Notes: generated by a model from the letters alone, not told the origin. A stretch of 10,058 bases of DNA from Clostridia bacterium (GCA_017621295.1 JAGATI010000073.1:1-10058), one strand, 5' to 3'. Positions 1 to 5,887 are shown, counted from the stretch's first letter. Numbers and translations: made by a program.

Positions 1-55
1 ATTTTTTATTTCTTTAAGAAAAGATATATTAATTATATCAAATTCACCCATAGAA

Positions 56-105
56 AAAACTGATGAAATTTCATCAATTCTATTTTGAATTATTTCATCA
101 GTTTT
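56..105 (-). terminator. Hairpin with T-run after the repA fragment
   Basis: Two perfectly complementary 14-base arms (56-69 and 92-105) enclose a 22-base loop. On the minus strand the second arm runs into six T residues, giving a rho-independent terminator shape. The stop codon of the RepA fragment (90-92) touches the first arm. The stem is AT-rich and therefore weak, and 61-76 is itself a 16-base palindrome, so other folds are possible. Confidence 0.45.
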
Positions 106-413
106 ATTTTACACTTTTCAAATTGTACTAAAGCTGTATCTAATGCTGAACGTTTTATATGCATTTTTTCTTGTATTTCTTCTCTTTTAAAAATCACATA
201 CATATCGCCTTTAGCATCATAGAATTGTATTTTTTTGTTACTTTCTATTTGTTTGAATGATAATTCCAACCTATCGGTTAAAATAGAATATAGTAACATA
301 GCATTAGGTGATAGAACTTTATATTCTTCTCGGTTTAATAATTCTCTTGGGAATTGTATAAAACTTTCATAAGAAAGCTTGTCTGTTTTCTTAAATGGGT
401 TGAATTCATACAT
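90..413 (-). CDS. RepA_N-type replication initiator, N-terminal part only
   Basis: The 107-residue product matches the N-terminal DNA-binding domain of RepA_N initiators. These proteins bind iterons on plasmids and on circularised integrative elements and start their replication. The family pattern is visible: an aromatic stretch before a 'FIQFPRELL' segment, then 'LSPNAMLLYSILTDRLELS', an aromatic strand near 'GDMYVIF' and a winged-helix helix beginning 'REEIQEKM'. Translation starts at an ATG with a perfect AGGAGG six bases upstream. Family members are usually about 250-300 residues; this one stops where the wing and linker should follow. A -1 shift near position 102 would open a frame that runs off the window edge, so this may be a frameshifted gene, or a short form closed by the hairpin at 56-105. 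The repeats at 450-570 lie directly upstream. Confidence 0.6.
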   Translation of the reverse strand: MYEFNPFKKTDKLSYESFIQFPRELLNREEYKVLSPNAMLLYSILTDRLELSFKQIESNKKIQFYDAKGDMYVIFKREEIQEKMHIKRSALDTALVQFEKCKIKLMK

Positions 414-449
414 TATAGACCTCCTTTCATCTAACTTAAATCTAAATTT

Positions 450-470
450 TTCTAGAAAAGTTCTAGAAAA
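450..470. repeat. Tandem direct repeat TTCTAGAAAA (2 copies)
   Basis: TTCTAGAAAA occurs at 450-459 and again at 461-470, separated by one G, so the copies are spaced 11 bases apart, about one helical turn. They lie 25-45 bases upstream of the repA SD and share their core with the palindrome at 546-570. They are candidate RepA iterons or an operator for the repA promoter. Confidence 0.5.
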
Positions 471-545
471 TAATCTTAAAACACTTGATATGACTGCATT
501 TTATTCTTCGATAAATTTTATTTTGAAATTTTTTATTTAGATTGC

Positions 546-570
546 TGTTCTAGAAAATTTTTCTAGAACA
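546..570. repeat. 12-base inverted repeat containing two TTCTAGAA cores
   Basis: Arms 546-557 and 559-570 are perfect reverse complements around a single T. Each arm carries TTCTAGAA, the motif repeated in tandem at 450-470. Four copies of one motif upstream of a replication initiator gene fit a protein-binding array; which protein binds is not shown by the sequence. Confidence 0.5.
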
Positions 571-613
571 AAATTTGATGATGTAGAAGGATTTTAAAAG
601 ACTTTAGACGGAA

Positions 614-651
614 AAAATACGTTATCTCAATTCCATGAAACAACGTATTTT
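614..651. repeat. 10-base inverted repeat (AAAATACGTT / AACGTATTTT)
   Basis: Arms 614-623 and 642-651 are perfectly complementary with an 18-base loop. A-rich and T-rich flanks could let it act as a weak two-way terminator, or it could be a recombinase or replication site. The next hairpin, 678-697 (TTTTGTAG, loop TTTC, CTACAAAA), lies 26 bases further on. Confidence 0.4.
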
Positions 652-677
652 ATGCACTTTTGATATAATTTTCGTCC

Positions 678-697
678 TTTTGTAGTTTCCTACAAAA
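678..697. repeat. 8-base perfect hairpin with 4-base loop
   Basis: TTTTGTAG (678-685), loop TTTC, CTACAAAA (690-697). It lies about 120 bases past the int stop codon. It could be a terminator-like element for int transcripts or part of a recombination site; no flanking T-run settles this. Confidence 0.35.
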
Positions 698-818
698 TTA
701 CTATGTTATTGGTCGAGGTGACTAACGAATGTTAACGATTGTTTTTCCCTTAATATCAACACTTTAAAGCCATTAATATTTCTTTTCTAAACAATTTTTC
801 CAAACATTTCTATTTATT

Positions 819-2123
819 TTATATTCTTCCATTTTTAACATAATCTACATATTTTTTATGATTTTGCACTTCGAGATACTTATAAATATCTCCATAAGCA
901 TTTATTGTTGTTTGAATATCTGCATGTCCCATTAATGCTTGCAATACTGGTAATTCAACACCAGCTTCAATGCACCTTGTTGCATAAGTATGCCTTAAGC
1001 AATGAACACTATAATTTCCAGATATTCCTGCATTTTTATAAACTCTTTTAAAATGAGAGTTTATAGTATTTGTTTCTATCAATTTTCCATCTGAATGACA
1101 GAATAATACATTATTTTTATTCTTCTTAATATTTTGTAGTGAATCCTTTAATACCTTTTCAGTCAATTCATTAATTTGTAATATTCTTTTTCCACTATTT
1201 GTTTTAGGTGGACCGACTATTGTCTTCCCTTCTTTATTTTTCGTTAAAGTTCTTCTAACAGTAATTTGCATACTATCAAGATCAATATCTTCTTTATAAT
1301 TTAGTGCTAAAACTTCTCCTATTCTCATACCTGTATATAAGCAAATCAGAAGAATATTTTTATGTTTTACATTATTGTTTTCTAAATAATTAACAAATTT
1401 GTTTTGCTCTTTATAACTCAGTGCTTTTACATCTTTATCTTCCTTTGTACTTTTTGGTTTTTCAATCAAGTTAATTCCTTGAAATAAATTATTAGATATA
1501 TATCTATTATCAAAAGCATTTTCAAATATTCTTTTTAACATTGTATAATCCTTCTTTATAACTGAATTGGATTTTACTCTTTCTTTTTCTAAAAAGTTTT
1601 CAATTTGAGTTTTCTTTACTTTGTCTATTGGAATGTTTGCAAAGTTATTTGACTTAATTCGATTTAATGTTGCCATATTTGTTCTATAAGCGTTTCCTTT
1701 AGTTTTTCCTTTTCTAAATTTTGAATCTTCTATTTCTTGTCCAATATCAGCTATAGATTTAGTTGTTTTATGAATAATATTATCTACGTCATTACCTGAT
1801 TCTTTTATCGCAATTTTGTACTTATATAAGTTTTCAAGTGCTTCTTCTTCAGTATCTCCTGTAAATAATTTTCTAATAGGTTCTCTTGTTTCAATATCTT
1901 TACCAATAGTTAGTAAAGCTCTGCCTCTTAGATAATGATAAAATTTATCGCAATTTTCTTTGTCAGTACATTTTTTACATACTTCACAATATTTTAATTT
2001 TTTCCTATTTTGACATATAGACCTATCTTTACATTTTCTGCAAGTAGGACACATTGGCAAATTTGATTTTCTTTTAGGCTTTTTTTCTGAATATACTCCA
2101 GATGTAATTCCTTTTGTTTTCAA
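819..2123 (-). CDS. int: Tyrosine recombinase (integrase) with N-terminal double Cys4 motif
   Basis: This is a site-specific integrase that inserts and excises the element by strand exchange through a phosphotyrosine intermediate. All catalytic positions are visible (numbered from the TTG start): R267 in 'TGMRIGEVLAL', K307 in the beta-hairpin 'PPKTNSGKR', H374 and R377 in 'HCLRHTYATR', H400 in 'LMGHADIQTT' and nucleophile Y410 in 'NAYGD'. A core-binding SAM-like domain precedes it at about 130-215. The N-terminus carries two tandem C-x2-C-x2-C-x5-C motifs (C25-C37 and C46-C58), probably two small zinc sites. I chose TTG at 2123 because GGAGG lies 8 bases upstream of it; the in-frame ATG at 2138 has no SD and would itself overlap the SD. 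Xis lies just upstream on the same strand, the usual order for Tn916-like elements. Length is about 434 residues, typical plus the Cys extension. Confidence 0.92.
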   Translation of the reverse strand: MKTKGITSGVYSEKKPKRKSNLPMCPTCRKCKDRSICQNRKKLKYCEVCKKCTDKENCDKFYHYLRGRALLTIGKDIETREPIRKLFTGDTEEEALENLYKYKIAIKESGNDVDNIIHKTTKSIADIGQEIEDSKFRKGKTKGNAYRTNMATLNRIKSNNFANIPIDKVKKTQIENFLEKERVKSNSVIKKDYTMLKRIFENAFDNRYISNNLFQGINLIEKPKSTKEDKDVKALSYKEQNKFVNYLENNNVKHKNILLICLYTGMRIGEVLALNYKEDIDLDSMQITVRRTLTKNKEGKTIVGPPKTNSGKRILQINELTEKVLKDSLQNIKKNKNNVLFCHSDGKLIETNTINSHFKRVYKNAGISGNYSVHCLRHTYATRCIEAGVELPVLQALMGHADIQTTINAYGDIYKYLEVQNHKKYVDYVKNGRI

Positions 2124-2151
2124 ATATATTTCCTCCATTTCTAAAAAATTA

Positions 2152-2224
2152 AGGAAATACCCTTGCTCTATTTGAAATTTCGGTGTATAATACTTTTATA
2201 AATATTTTGGACAGGGTATTTCCT
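2152..2224 (-). promoter_or_regulatory. Long-loop hairpin in the int leader (possible attenuator)
   Basis: Arms 2152-2163 and 2213-2224 are a perfect 12-base inverted repeat with a 49-base loop. On the minus strand the second arm is followed within four bases by TTTTTT, just before the int start. This could end transcripts coming from xis, or act as an attenuator deciding how much int is made. The loop contains AT-rich segments that could form an int promoter, in which case the repeat would be an operator flanking it. Confidence 0.4.
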
Positions 2225-2232
2225 GTTCGTTT

Positions 2233-2265
2233 AGAAGATTTAAATGTTCCATATTTAAGTCTTCT
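2233..2265 (-). other. 13-base hairpin immediately after the xis stop codon
   Basis: Arms 2233-2245 and 2253-2265 pair along 13 bases with one G-T wobble and a 7-base loop. It starts 6 bases after the xis stop codon on the minus strand. There is no clear T-run after it on that strand, so it is more likely an mRNA end-protecting or processing structure than a strong terminator. Confidence 0.4.
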
Positions 2266-2271
2266 CTTTAT

Positions 2272-2460
2272 TTAAGCCATTATCTGTTTATGACTTAAAA
2301 ATTCGTTTAGGCAGTCTGCTTTTACCCAAAATTTTCTGCCTATTTTAATACTTGGAAAATCTTCTGAGTGAAATAGTTTCAAACATTTTTCATTTCCTAT
2401 ATGCAATAATTCGCATACATCTTTTGTTGAGTAAAGCTTAATTTCTTGTAAATTCTGCAT
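2272..2460 (-). CDS. xis: Excisionase-like small HTH protein
   Basis: The product is a 62-residue basic protein with a MerR/excisionase-type helix-turn-helix: 'LYSTKDVCELLHIG' forms the first helix and turn, 'NEKCLKLFHSEDFPSIKIGRKFWV' the recognition helix and wing, then 'LNEFL'. Proteins of this form (Tn916 Xis-like, HTH_17) bend DNA at attachment sites and steer the integrase towards excision. The start ATG at 2460 has AGGAGG about 8 bases upstream. It lies upstream of int on the same strand, 150 bases from the int start with two hairpins between, so the two genes could be co-transcribed with attenuation. The match to excisionases rests on size, HTH pattern and position. Confidence 0.85.
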   Translation of the reverse strand: MQNLQEIKLYSTKDVCELLHIGNEKCLKLFHSEDFPSIKIGRKFWVKADCLNEFLSHKQIMA

Positions 2461-2478
2461 AAATTTTTCCTCCTCTCG

Positions 2479-2507
2479 TTGACATTTTTTTGATACTAGT
2501 GTATCAT
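2479..2507 (+). promoter_or_regulatory. Promoter TTGACA-17-TATCAT with overlapping palindromes
   Basis: A perfect -35 (2479-2484), a 17-base spacer and TATCAT (2502-2507) form a good sigma-A promoter pointing to the Cys4 protein gene at 2633, leaving a leader of about 120 bases. Two inverted repeats overlap the -10: TGATAC-4-GTATCA (2491-2506) and ATCATAT-2-ATATGAT (2503-2518). These look like operators, perhaps shared with the divergent xis gene whose SD is at 2469-2474. The regulator is unknown; Xis or the downstream protein are possible. Confidence 0.55.
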
Positions 2508-2568
2508 ATAAATATGATGTGTAAAATATTAAACGTTTATATTAAATTGCAAATTGATTATATACTGG

Positions 2569-2618
2569 ATTTTACAAAATGTCAATAGCAATTTTACAAT
2601 TCTTTTGAAAATTTTACA
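2569..2618. repeat. Three direct ATTTTACA repeats at 20-22 base spacing
   Basis: ATTTTACA occurs at 2569-2576, 2591-2598 and 2611-2618, with one inverted copy (TGTAAAAT) at 2520-2527. Spacings of 22 and 20 bases put the copies on about the same face of the helix. The last copy ends directly before the SD of the next gene. These could be operator or recombinase/excisionase arm sites. The DNA is AT-rich, so chance contributes. Confidence 0.35.
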
Positions 2619-2632
2619 CAAAGGAGGTTTCA

Positions 2633-3739
2633 ATGAAAAAATTACCAGATAACATGTGTTTTGAAGGTTTTTATATATGGTTTAATAGTGACAAAAAAGA
2701 AGAATATATTTTGACTCCTAACTTTTTATTAGGCGATATAGAAAATGTGGATAAAGAGGACTTTCTTAAACTTAAACTCATTTCTAGAATGACTACAAAT
2801 AGCATAGCTAACTACAAACTAAAAAATAAAGAAGTTACTAAATGGCCTTTTATACGATTTACACCATATGTTGAAAAATTAGGTTTAATGCTAGTACGAT
2901 TTTTAAATACTGATTTTTCAGATTTTATATATTCATATGATAATTTTTATTATCCTTATGGTATAGAACTACTAGAACAATATTCAAAATCTTTTAAGTT
3001 TAAAACCAAATATTCTAGTGAGCAATTTTTATTAGATGACTTTAAAGACTTTCATAAACATATCCAAAGTGATGTGTCAGTAATTCAGAAAGATTTTAAA
3101 GAGGCTATAAATTTTATTTATAATTTAAATGGTAATGATGAATATAAAAACAATTCAACACAATCTAAATTTATTGCTTCTATAATTAAGCAAAAAACAA
3201 ATTTATATAAATATATTAGTAATACAAATATAATTAACTACACATATTCTGATAAAGCAGAAGATTATAAGAATTCTACTTTTGATACTGTTCTTTCTGA
3301 TTTATCTTATGACATATCAATGCTTAAAGTATCAAATATTTATACTAGTAATGAATTAGGAGATATATTGTTTATTATACTAAGTCAGTTAATACAAAAC
3401 AATGAGCCAATAAGAACTTGTCAAAATTGTGGTAGATACTTTATTCCTAATAAATTAAATGAGATTTACTGTGATTTTTTACATAAAGATGGAACTACTT
3501 GCAGAGACAAAGGAGCTGGACAAACCTATAAAAAAAATTTAGAAAATATCCCAGGATTATTAGAATATAGAAGAACATATAATAAAAAATTCAATGCTGT
3601 ATCAAGAAACAAACAAGATAAGAAATTAAAAGAAGCTTTTGAAAAATGGAAAAAATCCGCACAAGCAGAAATTAAAAAATTTAAACAAAATATTATAACT
3701 GCTGAAGAATTATATGATTGGATGATTAAAAATAAATAA
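2633..3739 (+). CDS. Unknown protein with C-terminal Cys4 cluster (DUF6076-like)
   Basis: The 368-residue protein is cytoplasmic, with no signal peptide or membrane segment. The N-terminal two thirds are rich in aromatic residues and Asn and have no motif I recognise. The C-terminal part contains C263-x2-C266, C280 and C290 in the arrangement 'CQNCGRYF...YC...TCR', which looks like a small zinc ribbon. A strongly basic helical tail with many Lys follows (about 310-355). From memory this C-terminal pattern matches clostridial proteins labelled DUF6076; I could not check. No function is known to me. The ATG has AAAGGAGG five bases upstream. The gene is divergent from xis/int behind a promoter with palindromes. 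The Cys ribbon and basic tail suggest nucleic-acid binding, which is inference. Confidence 0.8.
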   Translation: MKKLPDNMCFEGFYIWFNSDKKEEYILTPNFLLGDIENVDKEDFLKLKLISRMTTNSIANYKLKNKEVTKWPFIRFTPYVEKLGLMLVRFLNTDFSDFIYSYDNFYYPYGIELLEQYSKSFKFKTKYSSEQFLLDDFKDFHKHIQSDVSVIQKDFKEAINFIYNLNGNDEYKNNSTQSKFIASIIKQKTNLYKYISNTNIINYTYSDKAEDYKNSTFDTVLSDLSYDISMLKVSNIYTSNELGDILFIILSQLIQNNEPIRTCQNCGRYFIPNKLNEIYCDFLHKDGTTCRDKGAGQTYKKNLENIPGLLEYRRTYNKKFNAVSRNKQDKKLKEAFEKWKKSAQAEIKKFKQNIITAEELYDWMIKNK

Positions 3740-3774
3740 AAATACTATCAATGATATATAGTAAAAATTAAATA

Positions 3775-3803
3775 TTAATGTTTAATTAAATTTAAAATAA
3801 AAT
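3775..3803 (+). promoter_or_regulatory. Possible promoter of the folate operon
   Basis: TTAATG (3775-3780), 17 bases, TAAAAT (3798-3803). The -10 matches 5 of 6 positions and the -35 only 3 of 6. Position is the main support: transcription would begin near 3810, within a few bases of the first riboswitch helix. The surrounding DNA is almost pure A/T, so other -10 choices exist. Confidence 0.35.
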
Positions 3804-3806
3804 GTA

Positions 3807-3901
3807 AATAGAGTAGAAAATAAATAGTCAAGACTTAACAAACGGGAAGTTGTTGTTAAGGCAAGTAGAAAAACGCTTATTTATTTTCGCATTCCGCTAT
3901 T
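3807..3901 (+). promoter_or_regulatory. Tetrahydrofolate (THF) riboswitch aptamer, folE/folT class
   Basis: The aptamer layout of the first THF riboswitch class is recognisable. A short outer helix forms between AATAG (3807-3811) and CTATT (3897-3901). The internal loop has AGTAG (3812-3816) on one side and CGCATTCCG (3888-3896) on the other, resembling the conserved 'GCAUCCG' side. A 9-base helix joins 3817-3825 to 3879-3887, and an inner helix joins CTTAACAA (3834-3841) to TTGTTAAG (3853-3860), capped by a loop containing GGGAAGT. Reduced folates bind this RNA and lower expression of folate uptake or synthesis genes. The downstream genes are a folate S component, its ECF module and folC, which is the expected regulon. 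The assignment rests on remembered consensus and on a context that agrees closely. Confidence 0.88.
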
Positions 3902-3967
3902 ATAAAGAAGATTTAATAAGAGGAAAACCTCTTTCTTTATAGTGCGAAAACTCTATAAAGAAAGGGG
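3901..3967 (+). promoter_or_regulatory. Riboswitch expression platform hiding the folT ribosome binding site
   Basis: CCTCTTTCTTTATAG (3928-3942) pairs with CTATAAAGAAAGGGG (3953-3967), a 15-base stem with one G-U pair. It buries the folT SD (GAAAGGGG, 3960-3967), which lies 6 bases before the ATG. A competing fold pairs 3901-3909 with 3933-3941 and closes AGAGG/CCTCT (3919-3923/3928-3932), freeing the SD. The competing stem starts at the last base of the aptamer's outer helix, so aptamer folding should favour the closed form. This is translational OFF control. The stem is followed by CTTTTT, so some transcription termination is also possible. Confidence 0.75.
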
Positions 3968-3973
3968 CTTTTT

Positions 3974-4528
3974 ATGTCAAAAATAAAAAAAATAGTATTA
4001 TCGGCAATGCTACTTGCTATATTAATAATACTTTCAAGATTTGTATCAATAAAAACAGAAATTTTAATAATAAGTTTAAGTTTTATTCCTATTATGATGT
4101 CTGCAATATGGTTGGGATATAAATATAGTACGTTAATAGCGATGCTAGGAGATCTCATTGGAGCCATTTTGTTTCCTTTTGGACCATATTTCCCAGGGTT
4201 TACTTTAAGTGCAACAATTTCAGGAGCAATATATGGAATATTTTTATATAATAAAAGTAACCAATTAGAGAATAAAAAACTAATTATAAGACTAATTCTT
4301 AGTAGTATATTAGTATTATTTGGTGTAAATATTTTTATAACATCCTTTTGGATACATATATTATATGGTAAAGCATATGTTGCAATTATGGCAAGTAGAA
4401 TTATAACTCAAATCGTGATGTTGCCAATCCAAGTTATAACAGTATATGTTATAGAAAAATTTACAAGACCATTAATAAACACTTATCTATTAAATAATAA
4501 TGTAAAGGAAAACAAATTAAATGATTGA
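3974..4528 (+). CDS. folT: ECF transporter S component, folate (FolT-like)
   Basis: This 184-residue membrane protein gives substrate specificity to an ECF-type vitamin importer. Hydrophobic segments lie at about 7-25, 29-48, 52-68, 75-92, 104-128 and 135-160, the six-helix layout of S components. Features typical of FolT are the early 'SRFVSI', the 'GDLIGAILFPFGPYFPGFTLSA' region around 59-80 and 'GAIYGIFLY'. The upstream THF riboswitch and downstream folC make folate the likely substrate. The start is the ATG six bases after the SD held in the riboswitch hairpin. The 3' end overlaps the ATPase gene by 8 bases, indicating translational coupling. Whether it prefers folic acid or reduced folates cannot be read from sequence. 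Confidence 0.9.
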   Translation: MSKIKKIVLSAMLLAILIILSRFVSIKTEILIISLSFIPIMMSAIWLGYKYSTLIAMLGDLIGAILFPFGPYFPGFTLSATISGAIYGIFLYNKSNQLENKKLIIRLILSSILVLFGVNIFITSFWIHILYGKAYVAIMASRIITQIVMLPIQVITVYVIEKFTRPLINTYLLNNNVKENKLND

Positions 4529-5327
4529 AATAAAAAATTTAAGTTATATGTATAATAAAAACGATATGATATTAAACGATATAAATTTACAAATAAAAGA
4601 TGGTGAAATTATAAGTATAATTGGTAAAAATGGATGTGGTAAATCTACGCTTCTAAAACTTATTGCGGGAATAATCAAACCTTCATCAGGAAATATTTTT
4701 ATAGATAATATAGATATTTTTAAAAGAAAAAATTTAAGAAAAGAAGTAGGTATAGTTTTCCAAAATCCTGAGGCTCAAATACTTTTTCCAAAAGTATTTG
4801 ATGATATAGAATTTGCACTGAAAAATCTAAAAATAGAAAATAGAAAAGAAAAAATAAAAAATGCACTTAATGAAGTAAATTTAAGTAATAAGGAACGCAG
4901 CAATACATATAATCTATCTTTAGGTCAGAAACAAAGAGTAAATATAGCTAGTGTTTTAGCTATAAATCCAAAGTACATATTATTAGATGAACCTACTACA
5001 ATGATTGATTCTAAAGAAAAAGATACTATTTATCAAATAATTCAACAATTAAGAGAAAATAAAAAAACAATTATTTTTGTTACAAATAATATCAATGAAA
5101 TATTATTATCAGATAAAATTTTAATATTAGAGAATAAAAAAGTTAAATATGTAATTGAAAAAAACAAACTGTTAGAAAATATTCAAGTATTACAAAAATG
5201 TGATATAAGAATACCTGATGTGATTCAAATAATTTTGAGATTAAAAGAAAATGGACAAAACATAAATTTAGAAGAATGGACAATTCAAGAAATGATAGAT
5301 AAAATTGTAAAGGTGTGTAACCCATGA
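4521..5327 (+). CDS. ecfA: ECF transporter ATPase component with atypical H-loop
   Basis: This is a 268-residue ABC ATPase that would power folate import with FolT and the T component. Walker A is 'GKNGCGKST' (35-43), the Q-loop 'VFQNPEAQ' carries the Q-helix of ECF ATPases (from Q81), Walker B is 'ILLDE' (153-157) with the catalytic Glu, and a D-loop follows. Two positions are unusual: the signature reads LSLGQ (132-136) rather than LSGGQ, and the switch histidine after 'FVT' is Asn (N189 in 'VTNNINEI'). ECF modules normally use two different ATPases or a homodimer; only one is encoded here. Either it pairs with a canonical ATPase made elsewhere, or it works as an atypical homodimer. An SD-like AAGGA lies upstream within folT; the stop overlaps the T-component start as ATGA. 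Confidence 0.9.
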   Translation: MIEIKNLSYMYNKNDMILNDINLQIKDGEIISIIGKNGCGKSTLLKLIAGIIKPSSGNIFIDNIDIFKRKNLRKEVGIVFQNPEAQILFPKVFDDIEFALKNLKIENRKEKIKNALNEVNLSNKERSNTYNLSLGQKQRVNIASVLAINPKYILLDEPTTMIDSKEKDTIYQIIQQLRENKKTIIFVTNNINEILLSDKILILENKKVKYVIEKNKLLENIQVLQKCDIRIPDVIQIILRLKENGQNINLEEWTIQEMIDKIVKVCNP

Positions 5328-5887
5328 AAAATGTATTTAAATTATTATTTTTTATTATATATATCATAGCCATATTTAGTTTAAAAAATTATAGAATTCT
5401 TGGAATATATATAATAATTAATCTTGTAATTAGTAAAATGCTTAATGCAAAGTTTTTAGGGTTTTTAAAGAACATTAAAATAATAATGATATTAGTAATT
5501 TTTACTGCAATGATCAATATAATATTTGGAAGCATTGAAGATGGTATTGTTTTAGGTATAAGAATTTTAATTGCATATAACTTTACTTATATTTTTTCTT
5601 CTACATTTGATATTTTAGAATTTGCACAAACAATAGAAATAATCCTAAAACCATTATACATTTTAAAAATAAATGTCAAAGATATTAGTCTTATAATATC
5701 AATAGCGTTATGCATGATTCCGATATTAAGTGAAGAATTGGAGCAAACAAAGAATTCACTTAAATCAAAAGGATATAAATTTAAACTGAATAATTTAGAT
5801 TTATATATTAAGCCAATAATGATTTCAATATTAAAAAAAACAGATGAACTTGAAAAAACATTAATTGTAAAAGGTTATCTAGAATAG
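5324..5887 (+). CDS. ecfT: ECF transporter T component, short form
   Basis: This 187-residue membrane scaffold links the S component to the ATPase. Hydrophobic segments lie at about 5-20, 24-38, 50-69, 75-93 and 118-136. The two coupling helices that dock onto the ATPases are visible with their motifs: 'SLKSKGYKF' (146-153) and 'LIVKGYLE' (180-187). These correspond to the usual Ala-Arg-Gly motifs but read SKG and VKG, with Lys in place of Arg. Typical EcfT proteins are about 240-270 residues, so this one is shortened, with the protein ending just after the second motif. The start overlaps the ATPase stop by four bases (ATGA), and folC follows after 11 bases. The shortened, diverged form next to a diverged ATPase suggests that the two co-evolved as a dedicated pair. 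Confidence 0.85.
   Translation: MKNVFKLLFFIIYIIAIFSLKNYRILGIYIIINLVISKMLNAKFLGFLKNIKIIMILVIFTAMINIIFGSIEDGIVLGIRILIAYNFTYIFSSTFDILEFAQTIEIILKPLYILKINVKDISLIISIALCMIPILSEELEQTKNSLKSKGYKFKLNNLDLYIKPIMISILKKTDELEKTLIVKGYLE

Larger units (their letters stand above)
414..818. other. Gene-free 405-base region between repA and int, rich in repeats
   Basis: No convincing coding frame is seen on either strand. The stretch contains four copies of a TTCTAGAA core (450-470 and 546-570), a 10-base inverted repeat (614-623/642-651), and an 8-base hairpin (678-685/690-697). It lies downstream of int, where tyrosine-recombinase elements usually keep one attachment site, and upstream of repA, where iterons and a promoter are expected. 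It probably holds an att site, a replication/operator region, or both. No att core could be assigned. Confidence 0.5.

Noticed and set aside
700..818. Attachment-site core downstream of int
   Set aside because: I compared this stretch by eye with intergenic regions at 3740-3810 and 8291-8375 and saw no convincing direct repeat, so no att site is called.
3775..3967. tRNA or other housekeeping RNA in the leader of folT
   Set aside because: There is no cloverleaf; the pairing pattern fits the THF aptamer instead.
3928..3973. Simple rho-independent terminator before folT
   Set aside because: The stem contains the folT SD and has a competing partner strand beside the aptamer, so ribosome-site control explains more. 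Partial termination is not excluded.
3937..4167. Open frame on the minus strand opposite the start of folT
   Set aside because: It lies against folT and the riboswitch hairpin, lacks an SD, and its product is a complement of a membrane-protein sequence.
5143..5373. Open frame on the minus strand across the ecfA/ecfT junction
   Set aside because: It is fully opposite two well-supported overlapping genes and has no SD or family likeness.
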